A DNA stretch of 64,000 nt from Streptomyces sp. Tue6028 (GCF_002300165.1 NZ_MLCE01000002.1:1-64000), one strand, 5' to 3'; positions 8,177 to 17,131 are shown, numbered from the stretch's first letter. Made by a program: numbers and translations. Notes: a model not told the origin generated them from the letters alone.

Positions 8177-8500
8177 GAGCAAGGGACCGCGGAGGCGGGC
8201 CCACCACCTTTCCGGTCGACTGGGATTGTTTCCTTCCGACAACCATCTCGCGCCCGGTGGTACGACTGCAAGTCGCTCACCCCAAGTCCCTCCGGGAACA
8301 TCCGTGGCGGTCACCATGCGTTTTGGCCCTGCCCAGAGATGTCGCGTCCGCTCGCCCGCCCGGCGGTCGAGCGGGAGACGACCGGGACCGGGGCGCGGGG
8401 TCGATGCCCGCCGCGCCCCGACGCGCGGGCCTGCACCGGCGGGGACGGGGTAGCCGCACGGTACGAGCGACCACCGCGAACCCCTGCCTGGAGGACCGTC
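8177..8500. other. intergenic region with divergent promoters
   Basis: This 324-base gap lies between the phosphatase operon (leftward) and the 48-codon gene (rightward). It has lower third-position GC than flanking genes in all frames and holds the SigB-like promoter at 8429-8453. No convincing promoter for the phosphatase operon was identified. Confidence 0.5.
8429..8453 (+). promoter_or_regulatory. SigB-type promoter candidate for the 48-codon gene
   Basis: GCCT (8429-8432), fifteen bases, GGGTAG (8448-8453): matches GNNT-N14-16-GGGTAC/T except for the last base and lies 48 bases before the ATG at 8501. Confidence 0.4.
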
Positions 8501-8647
8501 ATGCCCGGAATCGTGGACCGGATCAAGCAGTTCGCGCGCAGCCCGCAGGGCCGGCGCGCCACGGAGGAGGTGCGCCGGGCCGCGGCGGACCCCCGTCGCC
8601 GGGCACAGGCGCAGCGGCTCCTCGGCAGGCTGCGCGGACGGCACTGA
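8501..8647 (+). CDS. small basic protein, 48 residues
   Basis: The reading frame MPGIVDRIKQFARSPQGRR... is 48 codons, preceded by GGAGG six bases before the ATG, one of the best ribosome sites here. The product is strongly basic and helical (Arg/Lys/Ala-rich, no membrane segment). No function recognised. With the SigB-like promoter upstream it may belong to the stress regulon. Real-gene status rests on the ribosome site, codon use and promoter. Confidence 0.6.
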   Translation: MPGIVDRIKQFARSPQGRRATEEVRRAAADPRRRAQAQRLLGRLRGRH

Positions 8648-8914
8648 CCTCCGCCGACCGGCGCCGAGGGTGCGCTCGGCTCGCAGCGGAGCGATGTGCG
8701 CCGTGGGACTCCCTCGCACACAAGTCCGCTTCCGCGGACCGGGACTCGACGGGGTTCCTGCCGCCATCATTGACTTCACGCCACCCGGGGTGCGAGCGTC
8801 GCACGTCCTGCTCCCGTCGCCGCGCGCACCCCGGGGGCCCACGCCTCGTCGCGAACGGAACGCAATGCCCGACACCGGGGACTCCTCGGCCCGACCGTCC
8901 ACCGGGACCCCGTC

Positions 8915-9013
8915 ATGACGGCGGACCGCATCCCAGGGCTGATCCTCCCCGTGATCTTCCTCTGCGCGGCCGCCACGGGCCTCGTCTGGTACTGGCGGCA
9001 TCGAGGCGAGTAG
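8915..9013 (+). CDS. possible 32-residue single-pass membrane protein
   Basis: ATG at 8915 to TAG at 9011-9013 encodes MTADRIPGLILPVIFLCAAA followed by a Trp-Tyr-Trp-Arg-His tail: one hydrophobic helix with a positively charged C terminus. Codon third positions are GC-rich, but the ribosome site is weak (GGGAC). The start overlaps the TGA of another short frame (ATGA). Could be a genuine small membrane protein or chance; the rest of the 8648-9106 interval shows nothing else. Confidence 0.3.
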   Translation: MTADRIPGLILPVIFLCAAATGLVWYWRHRGE

Positions 9014-9106
9014 CGGCCCGGACGAAAAAGATCCGTGTCCGCGATGCGTCGAATCGAACAAACGGGTTACCAGGCCTCCTACTTGTCCTACCTGTGGGAG
9101 GAATCC

Positions 9107-9517
9107 ATGTCCGGAGCCCAGAATCCGTTGTCCATCGATGTCTCCGTGCCCCGTGCGGACGCCGCCCTGCTGGCCGTGGACGGTTTCCTGGACATCGACA
9201 CGGCGACGGAGTTGCACCACCATCTGGCCAATCAGCTCCATCACGGACGCCGGCACTTCCTTCTCGATCTGTCGGGCGTCCCGTTCATGGACTCGTCGGG
9301 GATGAACGTCATCCTGAGGGGCTACCAGGAGACACGCGAAGTGGCGGGCAGCGTGCACGTCATCGCTCCCACACCCGCCGTGCGGCGCATCCTCGACCTC
9401 ACCGGAGTCAGTCTCACCGTGTCGCTCGCGGACAGCGTCGACGAGGCCCTCGCACATGTGGACGCCCGGGCGGCGCATGCCTCGCCCGAGGACGCGACGG
9501 GCACGCCGGGCACTTGA
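9107..9517 (+). CDS. STAS-domain anti-sigma factor antagonist
   Basis: A 136-residue STAS protein: LLAVDGFLDIDTATELHHHL, HFLLDLSGVPFMDSSGMNVI with Ser63/Ser64 at the phosphorylation site, and PAVRRILDLTGVSLTVSLAD. GGAGG stands six bases before the ATG at 9107; the longer frame upstream lacks a ribosome site. It is a close paralogue of the STAS protein at 59935, with the same numbering of the DSS motif. Upstream GCGT, fourteen bases, GGGTTA (about 9046-9069) is a weak SigB-type match. No kinase is directly attached, so its partner is encoded elsewhere. Confidence 0.87.
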   Translation: MSGAQNPLSIDVSVPRADAALLAVDGFLDIDTATELHHHLANQLHHGRRHFLLDLSGVPFMDSSGMNVILRGYQETREVAGSVHVIAPTPAVRRILDLTGVSLTVSLADSVDEALAHVDARAAHASPEDATGTPGT

Positions 9518-9529
9518 GGACGGGCAACC

Positions 9530-9581
9530 GGTGAGGGGCGTTGTCGCCACCCCCGCGGGGGTGGCGACAACGCCCCTCACC
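9530..9581. terminator. 52-base perfect palindrome, bidirectional terminator
   Basis: Bases 9530-9555 and 9556-9581 are exact reverse complements with no spacer (centre CCCCG/CGGGG). It lies between two convergent genes (STAS ending 9517, DUF5133-like gene ending 9607). There is no T-tract, as is common for Streptomyces hairpin terminators. Confidence 0.8.
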
Positions 9582-9606
9582 AGCACGATGCGAACGGCAC
9601 GACCCG

Positions 9607-9957
9607 TCAGACGAGCGTCCCGGGCACGGCGCCGCCCCGGCTGCCGGGCACGGTGGCCGGCCGGCCGTGCGCGGCGACCGCCTCGACGGGCGGCCGTACA
9701 CGCGCCATGGGGAAGGGGGGCTGATCCCGTCCCTCGTCGTCGGCGGGTCCGCGCTGTCCGCCCGCGGCGACCAGCAGGGCGTCCGCCGCGGCCACGGCGT
9801 CATGGACGCGGTTGGTCCCGGTCATCACACAGAGCGTGTAGGTGACGTCCTCGAGCGCGCGAGCTGTCTCCAGGGTCTCCTTCTCGGCGTACGCGATCTT
9901 CAGTGACGCGTAGCGGGTCAACAGCCTCCGCACTACCTTCGGGTCGGGCACGAGCAC
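9607..9957 (-). CDS. DUF5133-like small protein
   Basis: A 116-residue protein starting MLVPDPKVVRRLLTRYASLK, then a helix rich in Glu and Ala (ETLETARALEDVTYTLCVMTG) and a Pro/Arg-rich tail. The N-terminal block resembles the Streptomyces DUF5133 family (from memory; function unknown). The GTG at 9957 is chosen because it gives the family N terminus and has AGAGGAG eight bases upstream; an ATG at 9978 would overlap that ribosome site. Upstream on this strand GGGTAC (10024-10019) resembles a SigB -10 box but no matching -35 was seen. Confidence 0.7.
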   Translation of the reverse strand: MLVPDPKVVRRLLTRYASLKIAYAEKETLETARALEDVTYTLCVMTGTNRVHDAVAAADALLVAAGGQRGPADDEGRDQPPFPMARVRPPVEAVAAHGRPATVPGSRGGAVPGTLV

Positions 9958-10125
9958 GGCGAGGGCTCCTCTCTCCATTTGGCCTTCGTGTGCCCGCCTG
10001 TCGCCCCTTCATTCACAAGTACCCCCTCTCACAACCCTTTTGGCGCAATCGCGAAGCCGGTCCGCACACGTCGGGGCACCCTGGCGAAGCGGGGCCGCCC
10101 GTGGGGAAGCGGGCGGCGAAAGAGG

Positions 10126-11061
10126 TCAAGTGCGGGCGAGATAGCTGCGCACGGTGGTCCCGGACCTCCCGGTGTGCACTCGGACGAGGTCGGAGACGAA
10201 GTGGACGAGGAACAGTCCGCGCCCACCGATCTGGTCGGGCCGCACCGGGCGCCGCCCGGCCATCGGGTCCGACAGGCGCCCCTCGTCCTGCACCTCGCAC
10301 ACGATCCGGTCGTCCTCGGCCCAGATCCGCAGCGTCCCCGAACCGCCCCCGTGCACAACGCTGTTGGTCGTGAGCTCGGCGACGACGAGGTTCAGGTCCT
10401 GCAGGCGAGCCGGTCCCATCCCCCGCTCGCGCGCCTCGTCGACCGCGAAGTCCCGCGCGGCCGGGAGGAACTCCGCGTCGAACCGGACCGCCGCCGCTCC
10501 CGGCGGATGCCGCAGCGCCTCGTTGTAGCGGGCGAGCACGCCGTCGGGGTCGTAGGCGTGGCTGACACCGGCCCGGCCCGCACGGATCACGACGGGGTGC
10601 GTGGCGTGGGCGTCCGCGATCACGCCCTCGGACAGGGCCCGTGCGTCGTACGGGCACAGGATCGTGACGTCGCGTCCGCCGAACGCCGCATTGATGAGCG
10701 CCTCGTGCTGGACGCAGGCCGGGTACTCCTCGGACGTCCGACCGTCCCAGATCGGCTCGCCGACGATGCGCACGCGCCTGCCCGGGTGGGCGTCGGCGAA
10801 GGCGCGCAGCACCGAGGGAATGATCCGGCCGGGGTTCCGTCCCGCCTGGGTCATGTCGATCCAGCGGACGTGGTCCGCGTCCGCGCCGAGGGCGGACCGG
10901 AGCAGTCCGAGCCGTCGGACCGGCACGGCCACGGCGACCGGATGCCCGGCGGCCAGGCCCTCCCGCACGAAGGGAGCGGTGCCGTCGACGTACTCCTGGT
11001 CGCCGTCGTAGAGGAGAGCGGGGTGGGCGAAGAGGTCGGCGGGCGGTGTCGCGGGCGTCAT
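10126..11061 (-). CDS. MEDS-domain anti-sigma regulatory kinase
   Basis: A 311-residue protein in two parts. Residues 1-165 are a MEDS-type sensory domain (FAHPALLYDGDQEYVDGTAP, then RIVGEPIWDGRTSEEYPACV and VTILCPYDARAL), and residues 185-311 a HATPase_c_2 kinase with the N box DLNLVVAELTTNSVVHGGG and G box IGGRGLFLVHFVSDLV. Such proteins in Streptomyces act as anti-sigma or kinase partners of STAS proteins. The ATG at 11061 gives the family N terminus and has GGCGAGGG upstream. It lies back to back with the sigma factor gene at 11575, a plausible target. Confidence 0.85.
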   Translation of the reverse strand: MTPATPPADLFAHPALLYDGDQEYVDGTAPFVREGLAAGHPVAVAVPVRRLGLLRSALGADADHVRWIDMTQAGRNPGRIIPSVLRAFADAHPGRRVRIVGEPIWDGRTSEEYPACVQHEALINAAFGGRDVTILCPYDARALSEGVIADAHATHPVVIRAGRAGVSHAYDPDGVLARYNEALRHPPGAAAVRFDAEFLPAARDFAVDEARERGMGPARLQDLNLVVAELTTNSVVHGGGSGTLRIWAEDDRIVCEVQDEGRLSDPMAGRRPVRPDQIGGRGLFLVHFVSDLVRVHTGRSGTTVRSYLART

Positions 11062-11574
11062 GTCACCGCCCTCGCCGCCCGACCGTCGCACCGCGCCCGC
11101 ACGGAAGGACCACGACCGCTGAAGTGCGCCGCTCGGTGAACTCCGCGGCCGGACAAGGCGGTGCGGGCCTGCTTCCAGCCGCGCGGGGCGAGCGGCTCGA
11201 TACCGAGGCACAGAAGGGTCAGAAGTGGCGGAACGCTGACTTCTCGCTGCTCCATGCCCACATGCTCACCCCGAAACCCAGTTTACGCGGCGACCGTTGC
11301 CCCGGTTCTGTCGCCCGGCGGCTCCGGCGCACCGCCGATGGTGCGCCCCGGCGCTCCCCTGCCCCGGGACCTGTCCACCGAACCGTCCGGCGCGCCCGCC
11401 GGAAGACACTGCGCGAACTGCATCCGGACGACGGCTTCGTGGAGAAGCACTGATCGGTCCGGCTCCGGGACGTCCACGGAAGATCGTCTTCCAGAGAATT
11501 TCCGGAACCGGCAGGCATGACCCACATGAAGCAGGGCAGACGCGCCCTGTCATCAATTCCTTCGGAGATATGGG
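11062..11574. other. 513-base gap upstream of the sigma factor gene
   Basis: No gene is supported here. It holds a short hairpin, GGAAGA-TCG-TCTTCC, around 11488-11502 and a separated repeat AGAAGT/ACTTCT around 11221-11244. No GGGTAC/T SigB box was found, so autoregulation of the sigma gene is not supported by sight. Confidence 0.4.
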
Positions 11575-12465
11575 GTGGACGGCATGGCAGCCGTGGCGGA
11601 GGCGAACGCGACGGACACGGCACAGCAGGCAGTGACGGCAGAGGAGGCGATCCTTCCTCAGATCGACGAGCCGCTGAAGATCAGTCCCAAGGACGCCCGC
11701 GAACTGTCCCGGCCGTTCTTCGACCGACTGGCCGTGCTGGAAGAAGGCACGCACGAATACCAGTACGCGCGCAACACCCTCATCGAGATGAACCTCTCCC
11801 TCGTGCGGTACGCGGCGGCGCGCTTCCGCAGCCGCAGCCAGGGCGAGATGGAGGACATCGTCCAGGTCGGCACGATCGGCCTCATCAAGGCCATCGACCG
11901 CTTCGAGCTGTCCCGCGAGGTCGAGTTCACCTCCTTCGCGGTGCCGTACATCGTCGGTGAGATCAAGAGGTTCTTCCGCGACACGAGCTGGGCCGTCCAT
12001 GTGCCCCGCCGTCTCCAGGAGGCGCGGGTCGAGCTCGCGAAGGCGACGGAGGAACTCCGCACCCGCCTAGGCCGTACTCCGACCACGCGCGAGCTGTCCG
12101 AGCTGATGTCCCTGTCCGAGGAAGAGGTCATCGAGGCCCGCAAGGCCTCCAACGGCTACAACTCCTCCTCCCTCGACGCCGCGCTCACCGCCGACGGCGG
12201 GGCGGACGGCGAGGCCGTCCTCGCGGACTTCATCGGCGAGGACGACCCGTCGCTGGAACTCGTCGAGGACTTCCACTCCTTGGCACCGCTGATCGCCGAA
12301 CTCGACGAGCGTCAGCGCCGGATCATTCACATGCGGTTCGTCGAGGAGCGCACGCAGGCCCAGATCGGTGAGGAGCTCAACATCTCGCAGATGCACGTGT
12401 CCCGCCTGATCACCCGCATCCTCAAGCGGCTGCGCGCCGGACTGCTCGACCCCTCCGTCATCTGA
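11575..12465 (+). CDS. SigB/SigF/SigG-family RNA polymerase sigma factor
   Basis: A 296-residue stress-type sigma factor. Region 2 reads LIEMNLSLVRYAAARFRSRS, then EDIVQVGTIGLIKAIDRFEL and FTSFAVPYIVGEIKRFFRD; region 3 AVHVPRRLQEARVELAKATE; region 4 LDERQRRIIHMRFVEERTQA with the recognition helix SQMHVSRLITRILKRLR. The GTG at 11575 has GGAG seven bases upstream; an internal ATG three codons later is an alternative. It stands among four partner-switch proteins and is their natural target. Streptomyces carry several paralogues, so the exact member cannot be named. A strong hairpin follows the stop. Confidence 0.93.
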   Translation: MDGMAAVAEANATDTAQQAVTAEEAILPQIDEPLKISPKDARELSRPFFDRLAVLEEGTHEYQYARNTLIEMNLSLVRYAAARFRSRSQGEMEDIVQVGTIGLIKAIDRFELSREVEFTSFAVPYIVGEIKRFFRDTSWAVHVPRRLQEARVELAKATEELRTRLGRTPTTRELSELMSLSEEEVIEARKASNGYNSSSLDAALTADGGADGEAVLADFIGEDDPSLELVEDFHSLAPLIAELDERQRRIIHMRFVEERTQAQIGEELNISQMHVSRLITRILKRLRAGLLDPSVI

Positions 12466-12486
12466 GGTCCGCACGCGACGACCGGT

Positions 12487-12525
12487 CCGTCGGCCGCCGC
12501 CCCGAGTCGGGGCGGCGGCCGACGG
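12487..12525. terminator. 17-base-pair hairpin terminator
   Basis: 12487-12503 pairs perfectly with 12509-12525 around GAGTC. It lies between the convergent sigma factor and DMT transporter genes and could serve both. Confidence 0.8.
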
Positions 12526-12589
12526 CTGTATGCGTGCGTGTGCGGCGCGCCGCGCGGGACCGTGCCGGACGCTCTCTCCGGCGTGTCGG

Positions 12590-13441
12590 TCAGTGGGCCA
12601 GATCCCCGATGTGCGGCACGACCCGGGTCAGCCTCACCACACCCCACAGGATCAGCCCGACGCCGACGGCCTCGGGCAGCAGCCACCAGCCGGTGCGGAC
12701 GCTCTCGTCGAACAGGACGACGCCCAGCAGCAGGCTGACCGTCGCGTCGCCGATGGTGAGGGCGGGCTGCGACGCGGCGAGGGGGCCCGCCTGCAGGGCG
12801 TTCTCCAGCAGCAGGATGGCGCCGACGCCGGTCACCGCGAAGCCGTACGTCTGCCACGCGCCGAGGAAGGCGTCGAGACCGTGGTCGGCGAGCGCCCCGG
12901 CGGACGATTTCAGCAGCGCGGCCGTCAGCGCGTTGCTGACGGCCGACGCCGAGCCGAGCACGGCGGCCCGGAACAGCGGCGGTCGCCCCGGCCGGGCCAG
13001 TGCGATCGCGCAGCCGACGGCTCCGAGGCACACCACCAGCACCGGGACCCACCGCGTCATCGGCGCCTGGTGTGTCGCGCCCGACGGCGCGGCCGAGCCG
13101 AGGACCAGTCCGAGGCCCACGACCACTCCCGCGACGGCCCACCACCCCGCGCGGGGCAGACGCCGGTGCAGCAACGGGATGGCGAACAGCAGGGCGAAGG
13201 GCAGTTCCAGGATGAACAGGGGCTGCACGAGTGCCAGTGGCCCGTTCACGAGGGCCAGGGCCTGGAAGGCCGCGGCCCCGATCACTCCGGCGATGCCGAT
13301 CAGCCACGCGGGCTGCCGTGCCAGTGCGATCAGCAGACGCAGACCGCCGCCGGTCGGGACGGTGGATGCCGCCTTGCGCTGGAACGCCGTCCCCATCGCG
13401 TTACTCGCGGCCCCCAGCAGGGCGAACAGCACAGCCAGCAC
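12590..13441 (-). CDS. DMT/EamA-type membrane transporter
   Basis: A 283-residue polytopic protein with about ten hydrophobic helices in two half repeats (LAVLFALLGAASNAMGTAFQ at the start; GDATVSLLLGVVLFDESVRT near the end), as in drug/metabolite transporters. Substrate unknown. Start: GTG at 13441 has GGAGG seven bases upstream; a GTG at 13447 and an ATG at 13501 are alternatives. No linked enzyme suggests a substrate. Confidence 0.8.
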   Translation of the reverse strand: MLAVLFALLGAASNAMGTAFQRKAASTVPTGGGLRLLIALARQPAWLIGIAGVIGAAAFQALALVNGPLALVQPLFILELPFALLFAIPLLHRRLPRAGWWAVAGVVVGLGLVLGSAAPSGATHQAPMTRWVPVLVVCLGAVGCAIALARPGRPPLFRAAVLGSASAVSNALTAALLKSSAGALADHGLDAFLGAWQTYGFAVTGVGAILLLENALQAGPLAASQPALTIGDATVSLLLGVVLFDESVRTGWWLLPEAVGVGLILWGVVRLTRVVPHIGDLAH

Positions 13442-13537
13442 AGTCACCCCTCCACCATGCCCTCCGGCACGGGCCCGGGCCTCCCGGGGCGGCCGTGGCA
13501 CACCCGCGCGGAGCAGCCCGGGGACCGCCCCGGAGCT

Positions 13538-14737
13538 CTAGAAGGGCGTCAGGGTGAGCCGGATCTCCGTGGGGGCCGTGTCCTGGACGTACGAGGCGAA
13601 GTCGGCGACGTCGTCGAAGGCGAAGCCGTAGGCCTTGCCGTCCTCGGTCGCCGCGTGGATCGCTTTGGCGTAGTGGTTGGTCAGGTCGGTCCGGTAGAAG
13701 TCGCTCGCGGCCGTGCTTGGCTGGGCCGGCACGCTGAGCAGGGTGGAGCGGTTGAATCCGGCACCGAGGACCGCCGCGACCGGACCGGTCGTGCCGTCGT
13801 TGGGTGCGGCGAGGTTGCCGTCGCAGAACAGGACGTCGCGGGTGGTGGGCTTGCTGAAGGACACCGCGGCGGGCCCGTCGAAGGTGAACTTGTCTGCGCG
13901 CACCCGGCCGGTGAACGTGCCGGCGTTCGTGGTGACGGTGAGGTCCTTCCCGGTGTAGGTGCTCCAGACCTCGTCGATGTACGGGGCGAAGTAGTCCTTG
14001 CCGAAGAGACCGGCGTCGAGACCGTGTCCGGGAGCGATGACCCGCACGTCGTCCACGACCAGCGGGGCGAACTCGTCGGCCTCGCGCACGGCCGCGAAGG
14101 CGGCGGCTCGTCCGCCCTCGCGCAGGGTGCCCGTGGTCTGCTGCTCGTCCCCGGTCAGCCGGATGCTGAGGGGCACACTGAACATGTCGACCATCGTCGT
14201 GTTGCAGAACATCCCGGACGGGTTGTGGGTGAACTCGGCACAGTCGTGCAGCACGCCGTAGTTGGGGTCGGAGGCGACCCACCCGGCCGGGTACTGGAGG
14301 GCCGCGTTGCCGTTGCCGTCCGCCACGGCCTTGAACTTGAGCTTCTCGCCGAGGGACACATAGACGCGCCCGGACATGTACGGCAGGGAGAGTCGGGTCT
14401 CGCCGCCGGCGGAGAGGCTGAGCGCGTAGTCCGTGAAGCCGTCCGCGCCGTTGTCCGAGAGGGATATGGGGGCCAGGGTGCCGTCCTGGGTGACACGGAC
14501 CTGCTGTCCGTCCTGGTTGCCGACGATGTAGACGTGCACGGACGCGTTGTCGAAGGAGCCGCTGTCGTTGACGATCGTCAGCGGGAGCGAGCCCGCGGCT
14601 GCCTTCGTGGTGCGGTCCGTCGTCCCGGCCAGGGCGTGCGGCGCGACGGCGGCGATCGCCGGTGCCGCCACGGCCATGCCGCCGAGCGCGACGAACAGCT
14701 TGCGGCGGGAGAGGTTGCGCTGGTGACGAGGCGTCAT
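13538..14737 (-). CDS. Tat-secreted GH64-type beta-1,3-glucanase
   Basis: A 399-residue exported glycoside hydrolase. The N terminus has a Tat signal (NLSRRKLFVALGG, then a hydrophobic stretch ending ALAG). The mature protein matches the GH64 laminaripentaose-producing glucanase pattern: LPLTIVNDSGSFDNASVHVY, GRVYVSLGEKLKF, HDCAEFTHNPSGMFCNTTMVDMF, LDAGLFGKDYFAPYIDEVWS and VLFCDGNL. GH64 enzymes cut fungal and algal beta-1,3-glucan. GGAGC lies about nine bases before the ATG, and a 16-base LacI-type palindrome lies 52 bases upstream, so expression is probably sugar-controlled. Confidence 0.88.
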   Translation of the reverse strand: MTPRHQRNLSRRKLFVALGGMAVAAPAIAAVAPHALAGTTDRTTKAAAGSLPLTIVNDSGSFDNASVHVYIVGNQDGQQVRVTQDGTLAPISLSDNGADGFTDYALSLSAGGETRLSLPYMSGRVYVSLGEKLKFKAVADGNGNAALQYPAGWVASDPNYGVLHDCAEFTHNPSGMFCNTTMVDMFSVPLSIRLTGDEQQTTGTLREGGRAAAFAAVREADEFAPLVVDDVRVIAPGHGLDAGLFGKDYFAPYIDEVWSTYTGKDLTVTTNAGTFTGRVRADKFTFDGPAAVSFSKPTTRDVLFCDGNLAAPNDGTTGPVAAVLGAGFNRSTLLSVPAQPSTAASDFYRTDLTNHYAKAIHAATEDGKAYGFAFDDVADFASYVQDTAPTEIRLTLTPF

Positions 14738-14788
14738 GTGTGCAGTGCTCCTTGGTACTTGTGCCTCTGCGAGGCGGTGGGGGGACCA

Positions 14789-14804
14789 TTGAGAGCGCTC
14801 TCAA
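14789..14804. promoter_or_regulatory. LacI/CebR-type operator
   Basis: TTGAGAGCGCTCTCAA is a perfect 16-base palindrome upstream of the GH64 gene. Its TGAGAGCGCTCTCA core differs by one symmetric base pair from the CebR box TGGGAGCGCTCCCA of Streptomyces, so a LacI-family glucan-oligosaccharide repressor is the likely ligand. Confidence 0.7.
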
Positions 14805-14970
14805 ACGTGGGGTGAGCGCCACCGATGGGCCCCGATGCTACGCACGAGGTCTCCCCGGGCCAACCCTTCGTCCTGTCCCTCAAGTCAGCCCGGAACGTGG
14901 ATATTTGAACTATGTCCCGGTCTCCCGGGGGCCTTAATGCGCCCTTAATCCTCAGTTAGGGAAGGCGGGC

Positions 14971-16926
14971 TCACTCCTGGCCGAGCGTCAGGGACAGCCG
15001 TACGCCGGTGCTCGAAGTCGTGGTGAACTCCTGGCAGTCGACCACCGCCCGCAGCGACTGCGACGCCGCTCTGACGAGGTCCAGCCGTACGGGGGTACCG
15101 TCCCGGGCGACGACGAGCCGGGCCTCCACCCAGGTCGCGGTCGCGCTCACGTCCGTGTGGTCCGTGCGCCGCCCGGTGAGCCATCGGGTCGCGCCGCGCA
15201 CACCGGTGCTGCGCAGAGCGGGCACCTCCGGGACGTCGGCGGTGAGACGGCCGTCGTCGTGCAGTGTCCAGTGTGCCTGCCGCATGCGGTCCCCGAAGGC
15301 CGCGGCCTGCTGGGCCCGGGTCCCCGACAGCGGTTCGAGGGAGGTGACGGCGACGGTGTGGAAGGTCCGGGTCGCGTCCGCCGACGGCGACACCGTGCTC
15401 CCCGGTGCCGGCGACGGCCCGTCGGTGAAGGACGGCAGTCCCCGCGGGCGCGGCGGCGCGGCCGGTGCCGAAGGGCTGGGACACGCCGTGGGGGTCCCGC
15501 CCGCCCCGCCGGCCCTTCCGCTCGGCCCGCCCGTGCGCGCCGAGCGGCGCTCGTCCGCGTCGTCGGCGAACACTCCTCCCGAAGGGCGGGACACCAGGGG
15601 CAGCAGTCCGACGAGCAGGACCGTCGCGGGGAACAGGACCGCCGCCGCGTGGACCCTGGCCGAGATGACCGCGATCCGGCCGCCGGAGGCGACGCGGACG
15701 CGCCTCACCAGTGGCCACACCAGGACGACGGCGAGTGTCACCCACCATGCGGGGTCGGCGGTGAGCGCGTGATGGGCCAGCGCCAGCGCCTCCCGGGTGG
15801 CGCGTTCCCTTGACGCGCCCAGCAGTTCGTACGCCGGTACGGCGCCCAGCACGGCCAGGAGGAGCTGGGCGAGGAGGGCGCTCGGCCAGAGCAGCGCGGA
15901 CAGGAGTTGCACCGCGCCGCTCTCCTCCCGTGTCGCGCACCAGATCCGCAGCCGTACGGGCGGGTGGTGAAGCCGGGCCAGGCCGCCGTGGTCGCCCTGC
16001 TCCAGACGGCGCAGGGCGCGGACGAGGGCGTCCGGACCGGCGGTACGCACGGCCCATCGGTCGGCGTCGAGCTCCGCCGACCACAGCGCGGCCACGACGA
16101 GGAGCAGCACCTTGGGCACGCTGAAGAGCACCAGGACCACCTCGGCGAGCGTCAGCGTGGCGGTCGCGTTGCCCGTGGCGAAGAGCAGGGCGACGGGGAC
16201 GACGACGAACACCACCAGCACGTACGGCCAGACGCGGACCAAGGCGGTGAACGGGCTGCCGAGACCGGCGACATGCTGCTCGCCGCGGCGCAGATGTCCG
16301 AGCTCGTGCAGGAGTACCGCGCGGGCCGCCGCCGCGTCCGTCTCCCACAGATGCACGAGCGGGGCGAAGACCCCGACCCGTGTCGCCCGCCGGTCGCCCG
16401 GATAGACGCGGGCGGACAGGCCGGACCGTGTGCTGATGCGCAGTCGGGCGCCCGGCGCGTGCTCGTCCAGGAAGGCCTGCATCTGCCGGTGGAAGTGCGG
16501 TGCGGGCGTACCTGACGGTGTCGGCCGGGCGCCTGGCTCCGTCGGCGCTCCGAACGGCGCCGCGCCTGGCTCCGCCGGCGCTCCGGTCGGTGCGGGCGGG
16601 GGTCCTGGCGTCGGAGCGACCAGCGGATGATCCGGGGGCAGGAGTCCGTGGCGCCACTCGATGGCGCGGCAGCGGACCGTCGGGAAGAGGAGCGCGAGGA
16701 CGGCGGCCAGCAGGAAGAACAGCGGCAACAACTGCACCAGGCTGAGCATCGCGGTGACGAACCGGCCCCGGCCCGCCGCGTCGAGCCGGCCCAGGCCGTC
16801 GCCCACTCCGAAGGCGTGGCCGATCAGTGCGGGGACCTGCACCACGAAGAGGACCAGGGTCACCCACAGCCACGGGGGCGGCTCCCACGCACGCACCGAC
16901 GGCCGGGCGGCTGTCGGCCCGCTCAT
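14971..16926 (-). CDS. membrane M48/M56-type zinc metalloprotease
   Basis: A 651-residue integral membrane protein. Membrane segments near the N terminus (WLWVTLVLFVVQVPALIGHA; FVTAMLSLVQLLPLFFLLAA) are followed by a Pro-rich loop, a soluble part with the zinc motif HELGHLRRGE and the downstream ELDADRWAV (third ligand), more membrane helices, and a secreted-looking C-terminal domain of about 200 residues. The ATG at 16926 is used. The frame stays GC-biased up to about 17130 with a GTG at 17061, so a longer Pro-rich N terminus is possible. It follows a hypothetical gene and a lipoprotein gene on the same strand, probably one operon (18905 to 14971). Confidence 0.75.
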   Translation of the reverse strand: MSGPTAARPSVRAWEPPPWLWVTLVLFVVQVPALIGHAFGVGDGLGRLDAAGRGRFVTAMLSLVQLLPLFFLLAAVLALLFPTVRCRAIEWRHGLLPPDHPLVAPTPGPPPAPTGAPAEPGAAPFGAPTEPGARPTPSGTPAPHFHRQMQAFLDEHAPGARLRISTRSGLSARVYPGDRRATRVGVFAPLVHLWETDAAAARAVLLHELGHLRRGEQHVAGLGSPFTALVRVWPYVLVVFVVVPVALLFATGNATATLTLAEVVLVLFSVPKVLLLVVAALWSAELDADRWAVRTAGPDALVRALRRLEQGDHGGLARLHHPPVRLRIWCATREESGAVQLLSALLWPSALLAQLLLAVLGAVPAYELLGASRERATREALALAHHALTADPAWWVTLAVVLVWPLVRRVRVASGGRIAVISARVHAAAVLFPATVLLVGLLPLVSRPSGGVFADDADERRSARTGGPSGRAGGAGGTPTACPSPSAPAAPPRPRGLPSFTDGPSPAPGSTVSPSADATRTFHTVAVTSLEPLSGTRAQQAAAFGDRMRQAHWTLHDDGRLTADVPEVPALRSTGVRGATRWLTGRRTDHTDVSATATWVEARLVVARDGTPVRLDLVRAASQSLRAVVDCQEFTTTSSTGVRLSLTLGQE

Positions 16927-17131
16927 GACATCGCGCGACGCTGTCGGGTCACCACGCCCGACCGGATCCGGCGCCGTGGTCGGGTCGGACGGTACGCCCC
17001 CACCGGTCGGTTCGGCCGGGTCGGGCCCATCAGACGCCCGGGCCGAGGCGGGGACGCCCACACCGGTCGGTTCGGTCGCGCGGGTCGCCGCGCCCGGCCC
17101 GGTCCGCGGGTGCCTCCGGGCACGACCTCGG

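Noticed and set aside
8177..8317. N-terminal extension of the PAS-GAF-SpoIIE phosphatase from ATG 8317
   Set aside because: Many codons there end in A or T, unlike the gene, and no ribosome site precedes the ATG.
6299..8647. Long plus-strand frame across the phosphatase operon
   Set aside because: Antisense to conserved domains; only the final 48 codons (8501-8647) have a ribosome site and are kept.
10019..10024. SigB -10 box GGGTAC upstream of the DUF5133-like gene
   Set aside because: No GNNT at 14-16 bases; kept only as a remark.
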